This document shows positions 58,127 to 64,000 of a DNA stretch of 64,000 bases, in pieces. The stretch comes from Chamaecrista fasciculata (Eukaryota > Streptophyta > Magnoliopsida > Fabales > Fabaceae). Made by a program: the position numbers and the translations under genes. The DNA lies in the NCBI GenBank assembly GCA_003254925.1, contig QANZ01007430.1:133176-197175 (forward strand), read 5' to 3'. The notes under the pieces are model-generated. The model saw only the letters and a list, made by a program, of their open reading frames with translations, did not search any database and was not told the origin of the DNA. Each line of letters opens with the position of its first letter. Positions within the stretch are counted from its first letter, which is position 1.

Positions 58127-61100
58127 TTGTGTATATAATAGATGTGAATATTAATTATGGTTGGAATTTATAATAGTATTTAACTTGTATGACTTCATTC
58201 AAAGAAAAAAAAATTAACATCTTTCTGTCACTATTCTGGATTCTGCTGCGTGTATATTTTCTTTGTATATTTTCTTCTTAGTTGATAAATTACTGTATAC
58301 CTGTATATATATAGTTGTAAATGGTCATCTTCCTCCAAACATTGGATGGGATCCTATAGGTCAGTTTTTGGAAAAGTATCTTTGATAATCAGTAGTCTTT
58401 TTTTCTTCTAATTCGATTGCTTGATACTCCTTACAAGTACTTAAGTTACTCCAATACCTTGAAAAAGATATATTGAATAATATTACGGTCTTGAACTGTA
58501 CAGAATGAAGGATGGACATAAATCAACCTTGGAATGCCATGAAAAGATAATTTGTGAAGAAAAGATCTGGGAAGCCATTGATTATCTTATACCAATCTAC
58601 ATGAATAAGGAATTCCAAACATCATTGGGCAGTATCTCAAATGGAAATTCTTCTACTTTTATTTTGCTTCTAGAGATTGTTGTTTTGAACTATCACTTTT
58701 TTTATGCAAATACTAAGTTTTATGATAATCTATCTGCCTGAAGAATACTCTTATTAATGGGTTGCTAATTAAAGATTCTCTGAAGTATAATATGGGTTCT
58801 GCCATTCCAGCATGATAAAAACATAACTTAGATGGGATTCTCTCTTGGATAATGTTTCTTGTACAACTTAAGAAAAGGAATGGCAATTACATCCCCTGTT
58901 CCATCTGTTTTCTCCTCTAAATTTACTGTTTCATGTGTTCAGCTAATAAGGCCTCAGTTGGAGGAAATTAATCAACAGATGCGAGATAAGGTAATTGTGC
59001 TATATTTCAGAAAGTAATTTATTTATATATATATATATATGTGATAGTTTTTATTAAAAGGGTAACTGGTAATACTTCATCCAATGCTATTGACATTTGA
59101 CACAGTTATGCAAGTATTAATGCTGTGAGTGGTTTTATTGCTGAGTCTGTGACCATATATATCTGAAAGTTTTAGCATCTTCAAGCATTTTGTCTTAACA
59201 AATAATGATCTAGGTAGTTTGCCTGTTAGACATTTAATCTGGTGTCACTGACTAGTTGGGGTTCCAAATTAAATTTGCTTAACCCATGTTTGTAGCTCTA
59301 TGAAATATGTGGTCATTCAATGTCAACAGAAATACAGTCTTGAACCTGGAGGAAATTCAGTGCACAATTGGCACTGATCTAAAATATGATGCCTCTTTGG
59401 TTGTACCGTAGAGTATATTTTTCTAAATTTTGATCATTATCAAGTTGAAAATTTTCCCTTATTCATATATCTGTATTGTCAAAGATCTATTAAATGCTAT
59501 AAAATGTTTTTTTTCAGACACAACACTCATTTTATAGGGTATGGGTCCTGAGGTGGTTGCTGAAGGCCACATTCAGGATTTGCCTTATGAAAGCCATAAT
59601 CATCTATATATTTTTCTTTATTTTGATTGAATATATGAAGATTCTGTCACATTTAAGCTTTATGATTTAGCTATAGTCATTTTAATTTAACTTCTATGTC
59701 TATATCTTCACTAATTGAATTTATGATCATTGGAACTTTCAGGCTTTAACAAAGCTAGCTACCTTTGATTCTTTCAGTGCTATTAGAGTCATGAAGATGA
59801 AGTCAGAAGCATAACAAAGAGAAGAGTATTATTTTATTTTGATCCTAGGTATAGGCTTTTTGCACTTGGACAAAAAATGCCTTCCAATGTATAATTTAGG
59901 AATGATGTATCATGCAAAACAATTCCAAAACTATATTCTTGATTCTTCTCATGTGTACTTTGAATTTGTTGAATGATATATAAAATTATTATTGAAAATT
60001 AATTGTGTTGCAAATTTTAATATATATATATATATAAACTAATTGCTAAATATATAATTAGTAAAAATAAATCAATAATAAAAATTTATATCAAAATTTG
60101 AGAAACTAATAAATAGGAGGAGAATATTACAAATTTGTGACGGAATTTGTGACGGAACACACTTTGTCACAAAAATGAGTGTCGCAAATTTGTGACGGAG
60201 AATGGTCTGTCACAAAATTGTGACGGACTTTGTGACGGACAGTCCGTCACAAATTGTGACAGATATGTTAGTCACAACTTGAGACGGAGTTATTCCGTCA
60301 CTAATTCCGTCACTAATCTGTGACGGAACTCTAGTCCGTCACAAATTAAATTAGCGACGCCCTGTTTTGTGACGGACGTTTTCCGTCACAAATTCCGTTA
60401 CAAACTTGATTTGTGACGGAATTTTGACATTTTGTGACGGATTTTTCAGTCACAAATTGACTGTTTTCTTGTAGTGTCCATGTCCGAAAGGTGGGGTTCT
60501 TGGCTGGATGTAGGCCAATAGTTGGGTTAGATGCATGTCATCTAAAAGGGAGGTTCGGGGGCCAACTTATTGCTGCAGTTGGTAGGGATGGGAATGACAA
60601 CATTTTTCCCATAGCTTTTGCAGTAGTTGAGCAAGAGAACAAAGATTCATGGAGATGGTTCATGGAGATGTTTAGTCATGACTTTGGAGACCCTTGTGAA
60701 TTGGGACTAGTGTTTGTGTCTGATAGACAAAAGGTGTGTTATCTACTTATTTTCTTGTTAATTTTCTAAAAGTTACACTGTTATGTATACTAACTTTGTG
60801 TGCCTCTTATTTATGTAGGGACTTGTGGATGTGTTTGATCAATTTTACCCCACGGTTGAACATAGGTTTTGCCTGCGCCACATGTACAACAACTTCGAGA
60901 ATGATCATAAGGGCAAAGAACTTCAAGATGCGATGTGGGCCTGTGCATATGCAAAAACACCACAAGTGTTCACAGCAAAAATGGAGCATGTGAAAAGGCT
61001 GAGTGACAAAGCACATGAGGATTTGTTAAAAGTGAGTCCTAAGGTTTGGAGTCTCTCCCACTTTAGCAATAGGGCTTTATGTGATGACCTGACCAACAAC

Positions 61101-61906
61101 ATATGTGAGTCATTCAATAATTACATTAGAGAAGCGAGATTTAAGCCCATTATTTCTCTATGTGAGTGGATCCGACTTAAATTAATGAATAGGTTTTATG
61201 TGAAACGTAATGGGATGGAAAAGTTTGGGGGGCCATATTGTCCGAATGTGTTGAACAAATTAGAGAAGATTAAACTCCAAGCTAGAAATTGTTGGGCAAT
61301 TCCATCGAGGGATCATATTTATGAGGTTGAAAGTCCTGATGGTACCCAGGCTGTGAATTTGGTAACTAGAGAGTGTACTTGTAGGATGTGGTCATTGACA
61401 AGCATTCCATGTAGGCATGCTATTGCTGCCATCCAAAGCAATCTACAAGATCCAGAGCAATTCTTACACCATTGTTACACAAAGGAAGCATATATGATGA
61501 CTTATCAAGAGACCATCAAGCCCATGATTGCTGAAGATTTGTGGGATATTGAGGAGAGCTCTAAGTTACCCAAAATCAAGCCACCCATTATATATAGACC
61601 CCTATGCAGACCAAAGAAACTAAGAAAGAAAGCTGTTGATGAGCCTAGGAACCCTTATATGGTGACTAGAAGGAACAAACCTGTGCACTGTGGAAAATGT
61701 CATAAATTGGTCACAACTCAAGGTCCTGCAAATCTTCAATCACTGGTGAAATTATTTGGCAAAGGAGGCTGAGAGTGCAGAAAGAAAGATTGCAGAGAGA
61801 ACAGGTATTACAATCTAAATTTGTATTTTTTTCCTGAATTTTGGTTGTCTTGTATGCTTGCTGAAATGTGTAAACTTATTGTTATGTTAGGCACATTTAA
61901 CTTCAC

Positions 61907-61995
61907 AAGCCGGCACATCTTCACAACCTCAGCCCACTCAAAGGCAAGCCCGCACATCTTCACAACCTCAGCCCACTCAAAGGCAAGCCGGCACA
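61907..61995 (+). repeat. 39-bp coding tandem repeat in MULE exon 4
   Basis: The unit cacatcttcacaacctcagc with its neighbours repeats about 2.3 times and encodes the 13-residue motif QAGTSSQPQPTQR. Confidence 0.85.
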
Positions 61996-62740
61996 TCTTC
62001 ACAGCCAACTTCATATACTGGACCTCGAAAATCATCCAGAACAAGTTCTCAAGCTCAAAAAATTCCCCCAAGGAAGCAACACTCTCAGCCTGCGCAACTT
62101 AAGACTAAAAATACTACAAGTCAGCAATATAAGGTAACTGAAATCTGTACATATATGCTTATTAATTGATGTCATTGCTATGGTCTGTACTGAAATGAAA
62201 ATGGCTTTCTTCTATAACATTGACAACATTGTTGTCTTCTCCTCTATGGTCTGTCCATGTCTCTTATTTGTGGTCTTCATAATCATATCATCTCTGCTTC
62301 AAGTTTCAGTTAATCCCATTCTCTTTGTAGTTAGTTCATCTTGTGTGCTGTAAATGTGCTGTAAAAGTACTTCAGTACATATTTTTTCAGTTTATAACAG
62401 AGTAGCATGGAAATCAAGAATAGTAGTGAGAATAGTTTGTGATTAGTAGTGAGAATAGTTGGAAATCTTTTACTTTGGGTCTGGAAGTTACTAAACAAAT
62501 CATGGCATAGCTCATTTGCATTTAAATTTCTAATTAATATGACTTTGAATGGGCGTTTTCTTTCTTTTTTCTTCATTGTAGCCTCCTGCACCTGCACCTG
62601 TTGCTGAAACTTCAAAAAGAGCAGCTCACTTAGCACCAATAGGATGTACCATTACAACAAGAAGAGCAGCATTGTTAGCAGCTGGACCAATGACGAGGAG
62701 CAAGAGCAAGAGTCCATTGAAGAAAAAGCTTAAGTTGTAG

Positions 62741-63391
62741 TGTAGTTAACTTGATGACTGATTAGAAGAAGATGTATTTTGCTGAAGCTTGAACTATAGA
62801 TTAGCTTCATATTTTGCCTGTCTTTTTGTTTACTGGATGACTGATGTATTTTGCTGAAGCTTGAACTACAGATTGGCTTCATATTTTGATTGTATTTTGT
62901 TTACTTGTGTTACTCATGGATGTTATTGTACTTATGTTGTTTATGACTATTGACAATCAATCTTAAATATAGTTGAATGATTACTCATGACAATGACGGA
63001 ACAATAAAACAAGAAAAATTAATGATGAATGATTGAGCCATATTTTACTATATTTTCTTAAGGCATTTTGTTGTATTTTAATATATTTATTGAGCTTAAT
63101 TGCATGATTTTGCCTTAGAATGTAGTAATGTGGTTATGTGCATAAAGATGTGTAATTTGGGCTAAATTGCATAGTTTTCTCATGTTTTTATGTCAATATA
63201 TTTTTATCTTCTATATTTGAGAAATTGTGCAACCTTGTGAAGTGTTTTTATGATAGAGTTTTAGCAAATATCACAAGGAAAGGACCAAAGAAATGAAGAA
63301 AACTGGAAATCAGGACAAACGCAATTTAGACGGACTGAATTGCAGTGGAGAATCAAGCCAGGGACCAAAATTGAATTTGGGGGGTTGGAGT
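62741..63391. other. Region between the MULE gene and the last LTR
   Basis: Begins with a direct repeat of about 90 bp (tgtattttgctgaagcttga at 62772 and 62842), probably the MULE 3' UTR. The rest is AT-rich and ends with 'ggaccaaaattgaatttgg' style sequence. No MULE right end is visible. Confidence 0.45.
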
Positions 63392-64000
63392 TGTTGGGAA
63401 ATCACAGAGGGAGCGCAGCGGAAGGAAAAATTAAAATTTATTAACAAACTTAAATATGCTAACTCTGTGATTCCTTCCAGGATCCACTAATTATGTTTAT
63501 ACCAGGAAAGTAAAGATGTTTACCTAATTTCAATCGGTGACTTATCGTGTTCGCGAATTTGAGAAGTCCACTCCGAGTGTCCTTCCTCTACCGGTGATCC
63601 ACACGAGCAGTTTGGCAGATGCCTAGGTGCTAGCCTCCTTCACTTCTTCAAGAAAATCGACTCACTCTCACAATATTAGGACTTGGCGAATTTTTACTCT
63701 CAATAGGTGCACTAGGCGAAATTCTTGGTCTAACCAAGAATTGATGTGTGTTGTGACTTGTGTTTGTGTTAGGTGCCTAGAGCCCTATTTATAGTGTTCT
63801 CATTCCTAATCTTAGGGAATCCTAATCCAATTAGTAAATCTCTAAGATATTGGATATCTCAAAATATCTCAATATATCTTTTGATTTATAATATTAAACT
63901 TAATATTATAATTCAAAAATCAATAGGTGGCAAATTAAATTTGAGACTCAAAATCAAATCTTGAGATCAAATCTTCATTGCTCAAATCCTATTGGTTGGA
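63392..64000 (-). mobile_element. LTR of the same family as 5642-7707, running off the window
   Basis: Starts TGTTGGGAAATCACAG and shares the downstream layout of the first LTR: 'gcagcggaagg', 'ccggtgatccacacgagcag' and 'aggtgctagcct'. A minus-strand TATA box TATAAATAGGGC (63783-63794) confirms the same orientation. There is no primer site on its left, so this edge would be the outer (3') end of a minus-strand element whose body lies beyond the window. Confidence 0.75.

Larger units (their letters stand above)
56865..60476. mobile_element. CACTA (En/Spm-type) element with exon-like cargo
   Basis: Ends CACTACAAGAAAACAGGCAA and TTGACTGTTTTCTTGTAGTG are inverted. Sub-terminal regions (56880-57050 and 60130-60460) hold many 'tttgtgacgga' repeats in both orientations, typical of CACTA elements. 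It splits the MULE transposase between Phe and His of a conserved stretch. Flanks (gatt / tcca) do not show a clean 3-bp duplication. No transposase is encoded. The interior (57150-60000) has several exon-like pieces, listed separately. Confidence 0.88.
54165..62740 (+). mobile_element. MULE carrying a transposase gene (copy B), interrupted by a CACTA element
   Basis: The left end gggtaaaatacaggaaaggt is typical of the MULE ends in this window. It is followed by a promoter/leader-like region with 26-bp repeats, a 5' intron, and the transposase gene to 62740. A right terminus with the reverse complement of the left end was not found before the LTR at 63392, so the true right edge is unknown or lost. 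Copy A at 50539 shares its first ~760 bp. Confidence 0.75.
55493..62740 (+). pseudogene. MuDR-type MULE transposase gene, broken
   Basis: Exons: 55493-56864 (cut by the CACTA element), 60477-60733, 60819-61804, 61891-62133 and 62582-62740, with GT-AG introns between the last four. Domains in order: acidic N-terminus; MuDR DNA-binding region (VGMEFKNAKVFREALTEY, CPWRIYASN); MULE DDE core with GLDACHLKG (first Asp), FVSDRQKGLVD (second Asp) and NNICESFNN (likely Glu); SWIM finger CTCRMWSLTSIPCRHAIAAI; a CCHC knuckle (CGKCHKL...); and a basic tail with two 13-residue repeats. Damage: TAG at 55628-55630, a frameshift near 56005, the CACTA insertion at 56865, and a one-base deletion near 61706 that breaks the knuckle. 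Otherwise well kept, so inactivation is recent. Confidence 0.9.

Noticed and set aside
63371-63391. Polypurine-like tract before the LTR at 63392
   Set aside because: It would require a plus-strand element, but the TATA box and homology to 5642-7707 show minus orientation.

Overview
This is nuclear DNA from a flowering plant, probably a eudicot. It is AT-rich, has plant-type GT-AG introns, and carries plant-specific families: a C2 protein of the BON1-associated/SRC2 type, an At1g12760/At4g11680-like RING ligase, L1 LINEs with an RNase H domain, MULEs with SWIM zinc fingers, and LTRs primed by initiator tRNA-Met. The species cannot be named from the sequence. One gap of 459 N (43419-43877) and two single N (28955, 51293) are present.

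Only two host genes look intact. The first is an intronless C2-domain protein (2964-3617, +). The second is a five-exon membrane RING-H2 E3 ubiquitin ligase (44309-47674, -), whose exon junctions can all be placed by reading frame; three foldback/MITE insertions sit in its introns. Broken host or organelle pieces are an rbcL fragment of plastid origin (7708-8037), a ZIP metal-transporter exon (10212-10371), a possible 5' gene end (13104-13321), and an unrecognised coding-like stretch (25765-26050).

Nearly everything else is transposon. 0-10 kb: a hAT MITE, the C2 gene, a minus-strand LTR with its primer site (5629-7707), the rbcL fragment, and an Athila-like LTR. 10-16 kb: foldbacks, a repeated promoter-like module, and a broken Copia integrase. 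15.9-20.4 kb: a gypsy-type LTR split by a Pack-MULE. 21-36 kb: MITEs, a second MULE, a 5'-truncated LINE, foldbacks, and an LTR-like repeat. 36.6-43 kb: a LINE with both ORFs open. 49-54 kb: a nest of foldback MULEs. 54.2-62.7 kb: a MULE transposase gene split by a CACTA element that carries exon-like sequence. A second copy of the 5.6-kb LTR family starts at 63392 and runs off the end.

The most interesting theme is gene-fragment capture inside long inverted-repeat MULEs. One (16541-18395, perfect 9-bp target duplication) holds the start of a Rubisco large-subunit/aldolase lysine methyltransferase gene between ~720-bp arms. Another (52506-53583, perfect 9-bp target duplication, nested in a third MULE) holds part of a clade-VIII L-type lectin receptor kinase. 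Read-through RNA from either would fold into a long hairpin with host-gene sequence in the loop. Other MULEs and the CACTA element carry further candidate captures.
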